Of a stretch of 64,000 nt of DNA, positions 44,296 to 53,286 are shown one piece after another. The stretch covers positions 1 through 64,000 of the forward strand of contig NZ_SUMG01000008.1 of assembly GCF_009910325.1 (NCBI RefSeq), given 5' to 3'. The translations under genes were made by a program, and so were the position numbers. The notes beneath the pieces were generated by a model. The model searched no databases. It saw nothing but the letters and a program-made list of their open reading frames with translations, and was not told the DNA's origin. This DNA comes from Isachenkonia alkalipeptolytica. GTDB lineage: Bacteria > Bacillota > Clostridia > Peptostreptococcales > T1SED10-28. Position 1 is the first letter of the stretch, and each line of letters starts with the position of its first letter.

Positions 44296-45606
44296 ATGAG
44301 GGAACAAGATATGATGCAAGAGAAACATACATTGGCAAATCGAGTGCCTTTTTTTTATGGCTGGGTGATTGTACTAGTCAGTATACTTGGAGTATTTTTT
44401 TCCGGACCGGGACAGACTTATTCGGTTTCGGTATTTATCGATTCCTATATAGATGAGTTTGGCTGGGGAAGATCTTATGTGTCCAGTTTTTATTCTTTAG
44501 GTACATTAGCAGCAGGGTTACTAATTTCCTTTGTGGGCAAGCTTGTGGACTTGAAAGGACATCGTAAGGTTATGCCTGCGGTAATAACTTTATTTGCCCT
44601 TGCCTGCTTTTGGATGATCCGAGTATCAGCACCCTGGATGTTGCTTGTGGGCTTTTTTTCCATAAGACTGCTTGGACAGGGATCCATGACATTAACTTCT
44701 ACAACGTTAATTCCCCAGTGGTTTTATAAAATGCGGGGGCGGGCACTGAGTTTTATGGCTATTGGAGCCGTAGGGGGATCCTTTGTACTTCCGCCGTTGA
44801 ATACCTGGATCATAATAAATTACGGATGGCGAACCGGTTGGCAGGTTTGGGGGATTTTGTTGCTAGTGATAATGCTCCCTGTAGCCTTAGTGTTTGTGAA
44901 GAATAAACCGGAGGATATCGGCGCTCTTCCCGATGGAGAGGTGATTGACCCGAAAGCTTCGATGGCCACAAATTCTCAGCAGGAAAAGTCCTGGACCTTA
45001 AAGGAATCAATGAAAACCAGAGCTTTTTGGGTATTAATGTTTTGTGTAACCGTGCCTGCGGCGTTAAATACCGGCGTAACTTTTCATTTAGCATCAATCA
45101 TGGAGTACTTGGGTTTTCCTGAAGCTAATGCACCGATGACTGCTGCCTTGGCCCTTAGTGTATATGCATTATCTCAATTTTTCAACAATTTTATTGCCGG
45201 AGTAGTAGGCGATCGCTTTAAGGACCACAAAATACTTTCGATTACCTTTTTAGGATTTATTATCGTGCTTCTGGGATTTTTGTCAATTCGTTATTTTAAC
45301 CTTGCTTCAATCCCGATAGTCATTATCCTGGGAGTTCTATGGGGTGGAGTCAATGGCTATTTTGCCATTACCAATAATATGATATGGCCGAATTACTTTG
45401 GACGGGGAAATCTGGGAAGTATTAAAGGCTTCACCATGATGGCGATGGTCATTGGGTCCGCCGCTGGGCCATTGCCCTTTGGCTTTGCCTTCGACTACTT
45501 TGGTGGTTATACGGAAATTCTACTGGTTACAGCCATATTTCCTTTGTTAGCTTTGGTGGGTGCCGCCCTATCTCCGAAGCCGGACTATAATCAATACCAT
45601 GGTTAG
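44296..45606 (+). CDS. MFS transporter, OFA (oxalate/formate antiporter-like) family
   Basis: 436 residues, twelve transmembrane helices in two halves with a central loop at about 205-225. N-terminal FFYGWVIVLVSILGVFFSGPGQTYSVSVFIDSY is the hallmark of the OFA/monocarboxylate group (YhjX-like). ATG 44296 is chosen because GGAGGGG lies seven bases before it; the upstream ATG 44281 precedes that ribosome site. Substrate is probably a small mono- or dicarboxylate; not determinable. Confidence 0.9.
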   Translation: MREQDMMQEKHTLANRVPFFYGWVIVLVSILGVFFSGPGQTYSVSVFIDSYIDEFGWGRSYVSSFYSLGTLAAGLLISFVGKLVDLKGHRKVMPAVITLFALACFWMIRVSAPWMLLVGFFSIRLLGQGSMTLTSTTLIPQWFYKMRGRALSFMAIGAVGGSFVLPPLNTWIIINYGWRTGWQVWGILLLVIMLPVALVFVKNKPEDIGALPDGEVIDPKASMATNSQQEKSWTLKESMKTRAFWVLMFCVTVPAALNTGVTFHLASIMEYLGFPEANAPMTAALALSVYALSQFFNNFIAGVVGDRFKDHKILSITFLGFIIVLLGFLSIRYFNLASIPIVIILGVLWGGVNGYFAITNNMIWPNYFGRGNLGSIKGFTMMAMVIGSAAGPLPFGFAFDYFGGYTEILLVTAIFPLLALVGAALSPKPDYNQYHG

Positions 45607-45640
45607 CCATAATATTATTAAACCTCAATAAAAAACAATT

Positions 45641-45665
45641 AAAAAACACCGTAGGGTGTTTTTTT
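45641..45665 (+). terminator. Terminator of the MFS gene
   Basis: AAAAAACACC-GTAG-GGTGTTTTTTT, a perfect stem with T-tail. Confidence 0.9.
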
Positions 45666-45760
45666 AATAAAATCACCGAGTTAATAAAAAGATAGTTTTA
45701 AATCTTCGACATATAGGGTAAAATGGGAATTAGAGTTCTGAACTTGTATAATCATAGTAG

Positions 45761-46638
45761 GTGAAAAGATGTGTAAAGGTAAACCTTGAAAAAATCATCA
45801 GAATAACACTTATAATTTTCCTTGGTTATTTATTGTACGTATTGATATGTTGAGTATTCATATTCAATTTCATCAGTTACTCCGATTCCGGTTATCAGGA
45901 AGATATCGACTTTGAAGAATTTTATGGAGATACTGAAGGAGCGGACGAGGCTGTTCTTATAGAATTTCAAAAGGAAGGTGCCATCGTCCAAAGTATTTTC
46001 CTAATAAGCCCGAGGCATTAAAGACCCCTCACGAAACCAGGAAATTTTATTCAAAATCCCATACAACGTTGGAAAAAAGAACCTTGTAGATTGATGGAAC
46101 TGTCATCCTTGACAGAAAATTCCTCAAGAAAAATTTTAGTACAAAGTCCATATATTATTTCAACCGGTGAAATGCAACAAGTAATCAATAGTCTATCGAA
46201 CATTGAGGAAATAGATGAAGAACATACTACGAAGATTTTTTTGATGACCATCGCTGTAAAATCCAACCCGAATTTGTTTGCAAGAGTTGCAGCTTATAAA
46301 TATAAAGAGGCGGTTGCTGGAAAATCCTCCAAGCTATATGCATACAACAATGAAAATTTTCTTTATGCTAAGACCTATGTGATGAATGATAATCCAGTAC
46401 CCTGGCTTCTTTTAATCTGGATCCTCGTAATGTTTTTTTAGGCACTGAAAGTATGGTAGTCATTCATAGTGAAAGTTTCACTGCGGAATTAAAAGAAGAA
46501 ATGTTGAATGTAGAAGATTCCAGCATTGCTTATGAGTTAGAAGAAGACTTAGCAAGCTTACAGAATGAACTTAGTGTTCGGAAAATTTTATTGGAAATAG
46601 GAAAAAGAATGGTGGGACCCATTGAGCCCATGCTTTAA
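45761..46638 (+). pseudogene. Decayed phospholipase-D-family gene
   Basis: Pieces in different frames add up to a PLD-family protein: N-terminal membrane helix (45779 on), a TGA within it, a TAA at about 46018, then ILVQSPYIIST, LYAKTYVMND, and after a frameshift near 46405 ASFNLDPRNVFLGTESMVVIHSESFTAEL, to a stop at 46638. The second HKD His is Tyr (LYAK for LHAK) and the first HKD region is missing. Several independent lesions mean it is dead. The intact homologous fold in this window is cls at 1654. Confidence 0.8.
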
Positions 46639-46664
46639 AAATAACCGTAAAGGAGCACTGATTA

Positions 46665-47768
46665 ATGATTGAAAAATTCTACTCTATTGGAAAAAACATT
46701 TTGATTTTATTTTTAATCATCTACATAGGAAGTTTGATTGCTTGGGTGTTCAATCCAATACGTGTGGCATTCCAAACTCTGTTTGTTCCCTTAATTCTTG
46801 CGGGGCTATTGTTTTATCTTCTCAGACCTTTCGTAAACCTTCTGAACAAAAAAATGCCCCGGGGAATTTCAATCTTAATGATTTATCTACTTTTTCTTGG
46901 CATCATTATTTTAAGTTTGGCACTTGTTGGACCGGTGTTGCAATCGCAGGTCATGGGACTTGCCAACAATATCCCGCAAATTGTGGAGGGAATTCAGGAA
47001 TGGTTTTTAGAAATTGATCTGTTTAACCGGATCAGTCAGCTTCAGCAAGAGGAGTTTTTGGATATCGACGGATATATTGACAGTGCTATGGAAACTTTGA
47101 ACAATTGGGGAAGAGGAGTATTAACCGGTATGGGAAGTTTTATAGGATCTGTGGCTTCGGCGGTCTTTACATTGATATTGCTTCCGATTGTTTTGTTTTA
47201 TGTATTGAAGGATTCTAAGAAGTTTCAAGATATTTTCGTTAAAATGTTTCAACAAAACCAACAATCTGAAGTTCGGGAGGTTTTAAAGGATGTAGACCGA
47301 GCTCTTAGTTCTTATATACAAGGACAGGGATTGGTTTGTTTGTTTGTTGGTATTCTATGTTTGATAGCTTTCTTGATCATCGGTTTGGATTATGCTTTGC
47401 TATTGGCAATAATCGCCGGCCTTACCAATATTATTCCGTTTTTCGGTCCATGGATTGGAAGCGTACCTGCGGTGATTGTAGCTCTGTTTTTATCACCTTT
47501 AACCGCATTGTTTACGGTGCTTGCGATAATTATCATTCAACAAATTGAGAGTAATTTGATTTCTCCTCAAATCATCGGTAAAAAACTTAATTTACATCCC
47601 TTGGTCATCATCTTTTTAATTTTGATTGCAGGACAATTGGTGGGTCTCATTGGCATGATATTTGTGGTGCCGTTGTTTGCATCTGTCCGGGTCCTGTTTA
47701 CCCATGGGCGAAAAATATGGAAGATTAAAAAAAATCCTATCAAAAAATTTCCCGGTTATGAGGAGTAA
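46665..47768 (+). CDS. AI-2E family transporter (YtvI/PerM-like)
   Basis: 367 residues, eight or so transmembrane helices: three at the N-terminus, an amphipathic middle (about 100-150) and a C-terminal bundle with GLTNIIPFFGPWIGSVPAVI and QQIESNLISPQIIGKKLNLHPLVII, both diagnostic for the AI-2E/UPF0118 family. Members export small molecules or act as Na+/H+ antiporters; the latter would suit an alkaliphile. AAGGAGC precedes ATG. Confidence 0.93.
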   Translation: MIEKFYSIGKNILILFLIIYIGSLIAWVFNPIRVAFQTLFVPLILAGLLFYLLRPFVNLLNKKMPRGISILMIYLLFLGIIILSLALVGPVLQSQVMGLANNIPQIVEGIQEWFLEIDLFNRISQLQQEEFLDIDGYIDSAMETLNNWGRGVLTGMGSFIGSVASAVFTLILLPIVLFYVLKDSKKFQDIFVKMFQQNQQSEVREVLKDVDRALSSYIQGQGLVCLFVGILCLIAFLIIGLDYALLLAIIAGLTNIIPFFGPWIGSVPAVIVALFLSPLTALFTVLAIIIIQQIESNLISPQIIGKKLNLHPLVIIFLILIAGQLVGLIGMIFVVPLFASVRVLFTHGRKIWKIKKNPIKKFPGYEE

Positions 47769-47782
47769 TGGTTATATCTTAA

Positions 47783-47823
47783 TGACGTCAAAAAAACCAC
47801 CAAAGGGTGGTTTTTTGACGTCA
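47783..47823. terminator. Terminator after the AI-2E gene
   Basis: Large stem: TGACGTCAAAAAAACCACC against GGTGGTTTTTTGACGTCA with AAAG loop. The near-symmetric A/T arms let it serve both the + strand gene and the convergent small gene. Confidence 0.88.
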
Positions 47824-47839
47824 AGGTTCAGGAGTGGTT

Positions 47840-48019
47840 TTAAGCGTCGATTTCATTCAGGCGTCTTTCAGCTTCTTCGTGGGAAATTCCATATTCGCGT
47901 ACGAGCTTTTGGATCAATTGGTCTCGGTTTCCCAATACATCGCCTAAGTCTTTTTGATTTAGGTCCGGCCATTCCTGCAGTATTTTTTCTTTTAATTTCC
48001 CTTGGTCTTTATTTGTCAT
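47840..48019 (-). CDS. Small CsbD-like helical protein
   Basis: 59 residues: MTNKDQGKLKEKILQEWP then DLNQKDLGDV and REYGISHEEAERRL. It is a small charged helical protein of the CsbD-like type and a clear paralogue of the gene just upstream (48068-48259): both have a WP or WQDL segment, a short Asp-rich turn and a YGIS/YGLS-(H/R)EEAERR-type end. These are general-stress-type proteins without known activity. Preceded by a GGGGGGG stretch as ribosome site. Too short to stand out on length alone, supported by the paralogy. Confidence 0.72.
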   Translation of the reverse strand: MTNKDQGKLKEKILQEWPDLNQKDLGDVLGNRDQLIQKLVREYGISHEEAERRLNEIDA

Positions 48020-48067
48020 AATACCCCCCCCTTCTTAGATTTAAAAGCTCTATTTAATCTTGACTTT

Positions 48068-48259
48068 CTATATATCGTATTCATCCATTCTTTTATCGAT
48101 CTCCTCCCGTGACAGACCGTATTTTTTTCCGATTTGTTCATAGGTTTTGTCTTTATCGCCTTCAAATTCATTAAGTTCTTCATCGCTGAGGTCCTGCCAG
48201 ATTTTTTTTATTTTTGACTTAAACTCCTCCCAATTACTATCCGGTTGTTTATTTGACAT
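48068..48259 (-). CDS. CsbD-like small stress protein
   Basis: 63 residues: WEEFKSKIKKIWQDLSDEELNEFEGDKDKTYEQIGKKYGLSREEIDKRMDEYDI in overlapping parts matches the CsbD-like pattern (W..FK.KIK..W..L.D.EL....G..D...G.I..KYG.S.EE). ATG has AAGGAGGG upstream. Paired with its paralogue downstream in the same direction, 48 bp apart. Function unknown; families of this kind are induced by general stress. Confidence 0.8.
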   Translation of the reverse strand: MSNKQPDSNWEEFKSKIKKIWQDLSDEELNEFEGDKDKTYEQIGKKYGLSREEIDKRMDEYDI

Positions 48260-48356
48260 AACAATCCCTCCTTAAGAAGTGTTAATAATTTCATACCCGA
48301 AAAAATATTTTTATAAACATTGGAATATGAATCCGAAGAGTCCTTGCTTGGAAAGG

Positions 48357-48524
48357 TTAATGACTGTCAATTTCCGTAAAGGCCATCTTAAACTGATTGC
48401 ATGTAGGGCATCGCCAATGCTCCGGAAGTTTTTCAAAACTTGTTCCCGGTTCGATGTCCCGAACTCTATCTCCTTTTTCCGGACGATAGGTATAACCACA
48501 GACGGTACATTTATAATGATTCAT
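48357..48524 (-). CDS. Rubredoxin
   Basis: 55 residues, small one-iron electron carrier. The four iron ligands are Cys6 and Cys9 (KCTVCGYTY) and Cys39 and Cys42 (RCPTCNQ). Compared with classical rubredoxin the second half is slightly altered (EHWRCPTC for DDWVCPVCG). ATG behind GAGGAG. It could feed electrons to peroxide- or oxygen-reducing proteins, for example flavodiiron proteins, whose local gene is broken. Gene lies divergent from the hybrid kinase. Confidence 0.92.
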   Translation of the reverse strand: MNHYKCTVCGYTYRPEKGDRVRDIEPGTSFEKLPEHWRCPTCNQFKMAFTEIDSH

Positions 48525-48700
48525 TTAAAGTCTCCTCTCTATGAATAATGTGTGGGATATATACCCGGAAGAAGATATGTTAACACCGGAAATTAAAAAG
48601 AAATCTGGAAAAATCTTGGTATAGAAGGTATATATCATCAAGATAGGGTATTATATAAGTGAATGTAAGCTATACGAATGCATTTTTTAGGGGTGATACT

Positions 48701-50824
48701 ATGACGGAGCAAAACGATGAAAAAGCAGATCTATTCTTTGCAGGTCCGGTGCTTATCATTGCATGGGGGCCGGAAAAAGGCTGGCCTATTAAGTATGTGT
48801 CTAAAAATGTTCAGGATATTTTAGGATATACTTCTGAAGAAATGGTAGCACCGAATTTTTCCTACGAGGATTTGATTCACCCTGAAGACTTGCAGCGAAT
48901 CGAGGGAGAATCTTCAGAGAAACTTAAAAGTAAAAAGGATACTTATGAACTCTTTTATCGTATCAAAACAAAGAGAGGCAACTATCGCTGGTTCTATGAT
49001 TACAGTAAGGTGGACCGTGATAGTTCCGGGAAACTGAAACAGATCCGCGGGTATTTAGTTGATCAAACCCCTTTGATTGAAACCCGAAATTATCTTAAAT
49101 TGGAAAAACAACGGTTATCCGACACCTTAGAGGCTGGAAATATTGGCACCTGGGAATGGAATATTCAAACCGGTGAGGTTTTATATTTTGAAAATTTAAC
49201 CAAAATAAGCGGTTTCCAACTGGAAGATCTTTTACCCTTAAGCCTTGAAAATTGGAAAAAATTTGTGCACCCCGAAGATTTACCCCAGGTGGAGGCTGAA
49301 ATTCAAAGAGTAGTTAATAAGGAGCAAAAGAACTATGCTTTGGAAATCCGGCGGAAACATAAAGAAGGTCATTGGGTGTGGATCGAAGAAAAAGGGAAAG
49401 TGATTAGATGGACGGAAAAAGGAGACCCTCTTTTAATGCGGGGTGTTTATATAGATATCACAAAACGGAAAAACATTGAAAAAGAACTGCGTCAGGCAAA
49501 AAAAGAAGCGGAAACTGCAAATCAGGCAAAATCCACTTTTCTTGCTAATATGAGTCATGAAATCCGAACACCCATGAATGGGATCATCGGATTTTTAGAG
49601 CTTCTTTCTGATACTGAAATGAGCCAACAGCAAAGAAGTTATTTAGAGAACGTACAAAATGCCTCGAAAAATCTCATGAATATCCTAAACGATATATTGG
49701 ATTTATCAAAAATCGAATCGAATAAAATGGCCCTGGAATCCATTCCCTTTGATATAAGAAAAACTATGGAGTTCGCAATAGGGATGTTTTATCAGCAAGC
49801 AAAAATGAAAGGGTTGGAACTTCATATGAATTTAGATCAAAGCCTTCCCCAATTTGTAAAAGGGGATCCCACCCGATTGCATCAAGTGCTGGCAAATTTG
49901 ATAAGCAATGGGATTAAATTTACTGAGCAGGGAGAGGTTGTGCTACGCGCCAAAGGGGAAGTAGATAATGAGGGCGATACCATAATCGTAATTATTGATG
50001 TTCAGGACACAGGCATTGGAATCAAGGAAACGGACTTTGATAAACTTTATCAAACATTTTCCCAGATCGACCAGAGTCACACCCGCTTATATGGAGGAAC
50101 GGGCTTAGGCTTGAAAATTACCAAAACCTTAGTGGAGTTAATGGACGGTGAGATTGAAGTGAAAAGTGATTATGACAAGGGAAGTATATTTACGGTTAGG
50201 TTGCCATTTGATAGTGCTCGAAATCCATTAGAAAAAACAGTGAAAAAAAATAAAAGAGATAAAAAAGAAGGAAGGGAAGAAATTTTCGAAAAGCCTAAGG
50301 TTTTAGTAGCGGAGGATCAAGAGTTGAACCAGGAGATTATGATGGAACTTTTAGAAAAAAAGGGGGTTCACTGTGATGTAGCCGATAATGGAGCCGAAGC
50401 CGTGGATCGATTAAAGGACGAACCCTATGATTTGATTTTAATGGACTGTCAAATGCCGGTAATGGATGGCTATGAGGCCACGAAAAGAATACGGGAGATG
50501 GAACTTGATCAACCTGAAATCGTTGCAATGAGTGCCTATGCCATGAAAGAAGATGAAGAAAAGTGTAGGGCTGCGGGTATGGACGGATATTTAAGTAAAC
50601 CGATAGACTTGAAACGGCTTGAGAATCTTATCGAAAGGATCCAAAATCAAAAAGAAAATAGTTTGCAGGCAAGAAAGATGGAATCTGATTCTGATAAAAT
50701 AACAAGTGAGAAAAGTAAAGCCGTTGATAATAAACGGAGAAAAACAAATAAAAGTCATGGTCATAAAAATAGAAATGAAAAACGGAAAGGGATTATTGGT
50801 TATTTGAAAAAATGGTTGGAATAA
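48701..50824 (+). CDS. Hybrid PAS sensor histidine kinase with receiver domain
   Basis: 707 residues, soluble. Two PAS/PAC domains (about 12-130 and 135-260), HisKA with His286 (MSHEIRTPMNG), HATPase_c (NLISNGIKFT, DTGIGI, GGTGLGL), then a receiver domain with phospho-acceptor Asp582 (LMDCQMPVMDGYEAT), ending in a basic tail of about 60 residues. The ATG at 48701 follows AGGGGTG; an upstream frame to 48659 has no ribosome site. No output gene adjacent. Confidence 0.93.
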   Translation: MTEQNDEKADLFFAGPVLIIAWGPEKGWPIKYVSKNVQDILGYTSEEMVAPNFSYEDLIHPEDLQRIEGESSEKLKSKKDTYELFYRIKTKRGNYRWFYDYSKVDRDSSGKLKQIRGYLVDQTPLIETRNYLKLEKQRLSDTLEAGNIGTWEWNIQTGEVLYFENLTKISGFQLEDLLPLSLENWKKFVHPEDLPQVEAEIQRVVNKEQKNYALEIRRKHKEGHWVWIEEKGKVIRWTEKGDPLLMRGVYIDITKRKNIEKELRQAKKEAETANQAKSTFLANMSHEIRTPMNGIIGFLELLSDTEMSQQQRSYLENVQNASKNLMNILNDILDLSKIESNKMALESIPFDIRKTMEFAIGMFYQQAKMKGLELHMNLDQSLPQFVKGDPTRLHQVLANLISNGIKFTEQGEVVLRAKGEVDNEGDTIIVIIDVQDTGIGIKETDFDKLYQTFSQIDQSHTRLYGGTGLGLKITKTLVELMDGEIEVKSDYDKGSIFTVRLPFDSARNPLEKTVKKNKRDKKEGREEIFEKPKVLVAEDQELNQEIMMELLEKKGVHCDVADNGAEAVDRLKDEPYDLILMDCQMPVMDGYEATKRIREMELDQPEIVAMSAYAMKEDEEKCRAAGMDGYLSKPIDLKRLENLIERIQNQKENSLQARKMESDSDKITSEKSKAVDNKRRKTNKSHGHKNRNEKRKGIIGYLKKWLE

Positions 50825-50920
50825 TAGACTGGGATTAAATCATAGAAATAAATTATTATAAGTCCTGATATCGGGGTAAATACGGAGTAAAGCTTCAGAT
50901 CATAGGGAGGCGATTCATTT

Positions 50921-51364
50921 ATGGAAACCATTGGAAGTATAACCGCAGTGAAAAATAAGAAGGCGACGGTTCTAATTGCGCCCTCAAGTGGTTGCGGCTG
51001 AGCACAAAAGTCTTGCAGCCATTGTGCCGGCAAGGATCAACTCGTGGAGGTTGAAAATACATTAGGAGCAAAACAAGGGCAAAGGGTATTGGTAGAGATT
51101 GAATATCCCAAAATTTCAAGCAGTGCATTTTATGTTTATATTATCCCCTTGGTGGCAATGATAATTGGGGTTTTGGTAGGTTTAAGAGTAGGACAAAACA
51201 TTGGCTATGAGGCTTTTGCAGAGATCATCAGTGTTGTCACTGGGTTGATATTTTTGGTTCTCAGCTACCTCTTACTAAGCCTTTTGGATAAACGAAGAAA
51301 AAATAATTTACAGGAAGAATCACGTATTCAAATGAAAGAAATTATTAAAGAAAAGGAGGAGTAA
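50921..51364 (+). CDS. RseC-like membrane protein, probable selenoprotein (in-frame UGA)
   Basis: 147 residues if UGA codon 27 (50999-51001) is selenocysteine. N-terminal small domain METIGSITAVKNKKATVLI, then SGC-G-U-AQKSCSHC, i.e. Cys25, Sec27, Cys32 and Cys35 where RseC/SoxR-reducing-system proteins have their four-Cys motif, VEVENTLGAKQGQRVLVEI, and two transmembrane helices (about 68-88 and 97-117), all as in RseC. Both halves lie in one frame with no other defect. ATG is behind AGGGAGG; the stop is two bases before the macrodomain gene. RseC proteins act in membrane redox complexes. If not Sec, the gene is a very recent nonsense mutant. Confidence 0.78.
50999..51034 (+). promoter_or_regulatory. 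Candidate SECIS region of the RseC-like gene
   Basis: After TGA (50999-51001) two stems are possible: CTTGC/GCAAG (51012-51016, 51030-51034) with a 13-base loop starting AG, 15 nt after UGA, and GCACAA/TTGTGC (51002-51007, 51022-51027). Together they would form an H-type pseudoknot. The first almost meets the bacterial SECIS rule. Confidence 0.5.
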
Positions 51365-51365
51365 T

Positions 51366-51896
51366 ATGGAGAAAAGAGTTGATCAGGTAGTTGTGCAATG
51401 TAGTAAAGGGGACATTGCTCATCAAGAGGATATGGAGGCGATTGTAAATGCAGCGAATGCAGAACTTCGGATTGGCGGCGGGGTCGCGGGAGCCATACAC
51501 CGAGAAGCGGGCCCGAAGCTTGAAAAGGAAACACGGAAACTAGCACCGATTCCTCCAGGAGAGGCAGTGATTACAGGGGCCTATAATTTGCCTAACAATC
51601 ATGTGATCCACTGTTTAGGACCTGTTTATGGACAGGATAAGCCCGAAGATAAATTGTTGGGGGATTGCTACAGAAAAGCTTTGAAGATTGCCGAGGAGTA
51701 CGGGATTGTATCCATTGCTTTTCCATCTATTTCCACGGGAGCTTTTGGTTATCCAATAGATGAAGCGAAAAAAATTGTTTTTTTAACGATTAAAGAAGTA
51801 ATACCGACATTAGAAAATGTAAAAACAATACGATTTGTACTTCATAACAATGAAGACCTTAGAGTTTATCAAGAGGCATTAAAAAAGCTATATTAA
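51366..51896 (+). CDS. Macrodomain protein, O-acetyl-ADP-ribose deacetylase type
   Basis: 176 residues, single macrodomain of the YmdB/MacroD class: IVNAANAELRIGGGVAGAIHREAGPKLEKE binds ADP-ribose; PGEAVITGAYNLP, VIHCLGP and SISTGAFGYPIDEA complete the fold. Removes ADP-ribose or acetyl from mono-ADP-ribosylated targets or OAADPr. Two bases downstream of the RseC-like gene, so cotranscribed. Confidence 0.95.
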   Translation: MEKRVDQVVVQCSKGDIAHQEDMEAIVNAANAELRIGGGVAGAIHREAGPKLEKETRKLAPIPPGEAVITGAYNLPNNHVIHCLGPVYGQDKPEDKLLGDCYRKALKIAEEYGIVSIAFPSISTGAFGYPIDEAKKIVFLTIKEVIPTLENVKTIRFVLHNNEDLRVYQEALKKLY

Positions 51897-51979
51897 GTAT
51901 TTATTTAGGTTTGTTAAACATAACACAGGGTATAAATATACTAAGAATATACTAGGGATACCTAAGGAGAGTGGTGAAA

Positions 51980-52426
51980 ATGAAATTATTGGTATGTTTT
52001 GACGGTTCGGATCCAAGCCATCGGGCCATCGAAAAAGCTCATAAACTAACAGGAGACTCTGGAGTTCATGAGGTCACAATTCTTCATGCCTATCAAGAAA
52101 ATTACTGGTTCTCCATGGGAGATGGATATGCTCCTTCTCCGGACATGTTGAAAAAACTGGAAAATTTTGAAGAGAGTCAGGTTCAAGAAAAAAAAGAGAA
52201 AATTCTAGAGCTTGCAAAAATTTTTGATAATACTGAAGTTTCTTTGGATGTAAAAACAATACACGGTCATCCGGCAAGAGTGATTACAAAAGTAGCGGAA
52301 GAGGGAGAGTACGACTTAATAATCATTGGAAGTCGTGGTCTTGGAGGGATTCGGAAAGTGGTTTTAGGAAGCGTGAGCAATGCTGTCATGCAGGGAACTA
52401 AAGTAAGCGTGATGGTGGTCAAATAA
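51980..52426 (+). CDS. Universal stress protein UspA-type, copy 1
   Basis: 148 residues, single Usp domain with ATP-binding motif GSRGLGGIRKVVLGSVSNAVM (G-2x-G-9x-G-S/T-N type). MKLLVCFDGSDPS start is the family N-terminus. AAGGAGA precedes; GTG codons at 51971 or 51974 are possible alternative starts. Tandem paralogue 70 bp downstream. Confidence 0.93.
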   Translation: MKLLVCFDGSDPSHRAIEKAHKLTGDSGVHEVTILHAYQENYWFSMGDGYAPSPDMLKKLENFEESQVQEKKEKILELAKIFDNTEVSLDVKTIHGHPARVITKVAEEGEYDLIIIGSRGLGGIRKVVLGSVSNAVMQGTKVSVMVVK

Positions 52427-52496
52427 TGGCTGCCACTGTAAGTAGTAGCAAGATAATTGTTGTCCAATAGCGACTTGAAAGACGAGGAGGGATTCG

Positions 52497-52946
52497 ATGA
52501 AAATACTTGTTTGTTATGATGGTTCTGAGGCCAGTCAAAGAGCCATCGATAAGGCTCATCAACTAACTACTGATTGTGGGATCCATGAAGTTACATTATT
52601 ACATGCCTATGAGGACTACTCCTGGGTAGCTACCTCAGCTGATGGATATGCCCCATCTCCCGAAAACCTATCAAAGCTTAGGGATTTAGAAGCAAAAAAA
52701 GTTGAAGAAAAAAAAGAATTTCTTTTTACTGAAGGAAAGAAATTTGAAGATACCAATGCAACACTGGAAGTGAAATTAGTACAAGGACACCCTGCCAGTG
52801 TTATAACGGAAGTGGCGGAAGAAGGGGAATATGATTTGATTATTATGGGAAGTCGAGGCCTTGGCGGGCTAAAAAGAGTCGTCCTAGGAAGCGTTAGCAA
52901 TTCAGTAATACAAGGTACAAATATAAGCGTAATGGTGGTTAAGTAA
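52497..52946 (+). CDS. Universal stress protein UspA-type, copy 2
   Basis: 149 residues, about 60 per cent identical by eye to the preceding gene: MKILVCYDGSEASQRAIDKAHQL and GSRGLGGLKRVVLGSVSNSVI. ATP-binding type Usp. GAGGAGGG precedes ATG. A tandem duplication with separate ribosome sites, followed by a terminator. Confidence 0.94.
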   Translation: MKILVCYDGSEASQRAIDKAHQLTTDCGIHEVTLLHAYEDYSWVATSADGYAPSPENLSKLRDLEAKKVEEKKEFLFTEGKKFEDTNATLEVKLVQGHPASVITEVAEEGEYDLIIMGSRGLGGLKRVVLGSVSNSVIQGTNISVMVVK

Positions 52947-53039
52947 TCAAAAGCATGTAGTAATCATAAAAAGCGTTTCGGCGAACAGTTGTCTACAACC
53001 GAGGAAGAATAAGAAAATGAGTAATTAAGTTAAATAGAG

Positions 53040-53082
53040 AACCCCTTCTAAGGGCTTTTTGCGGTCTTAGCGGGGGTTTTGT
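53040..53082 (+). terminator. Terminator after the tandem usp genes
   Basis: Interrupted stem AACCCC-TT-CTAAG / CTTAG-C-GGGGGTT and T-rich tail. Confidence 0.7.
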
Positions 53083-53286
53083 TAATTGTACAAATGTTCC
53101 GCTTCCACCCCATATATCAGGATTATAAATTGACGTCGAAGTTCAGTCTGAAATATGAGAAAAAGAATTGTATCTAAGATTAAAACCTGTTAAAATATAT
53201 TTATATGAAAAATTACAATTTTCTGATATTGGCTTAAAATATGTACACACAAAAAAGGAAAAGAACAAACCCAAAGGAGGAGAACT

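Noticed and set aside
45761-46018. In-frame TGA in the membrane helix of the PLD-like remnant as selenocysteine
   Set aside because: No thiol/selenol motif, no good hairpin, and further stops and frameshifts follow.
48279-48548. Plus-strand 89-codon frame
   Set aside because: It is the antisense of the rubredoxin gene, whose four Cys ligands are unmistakable on the minus strand.
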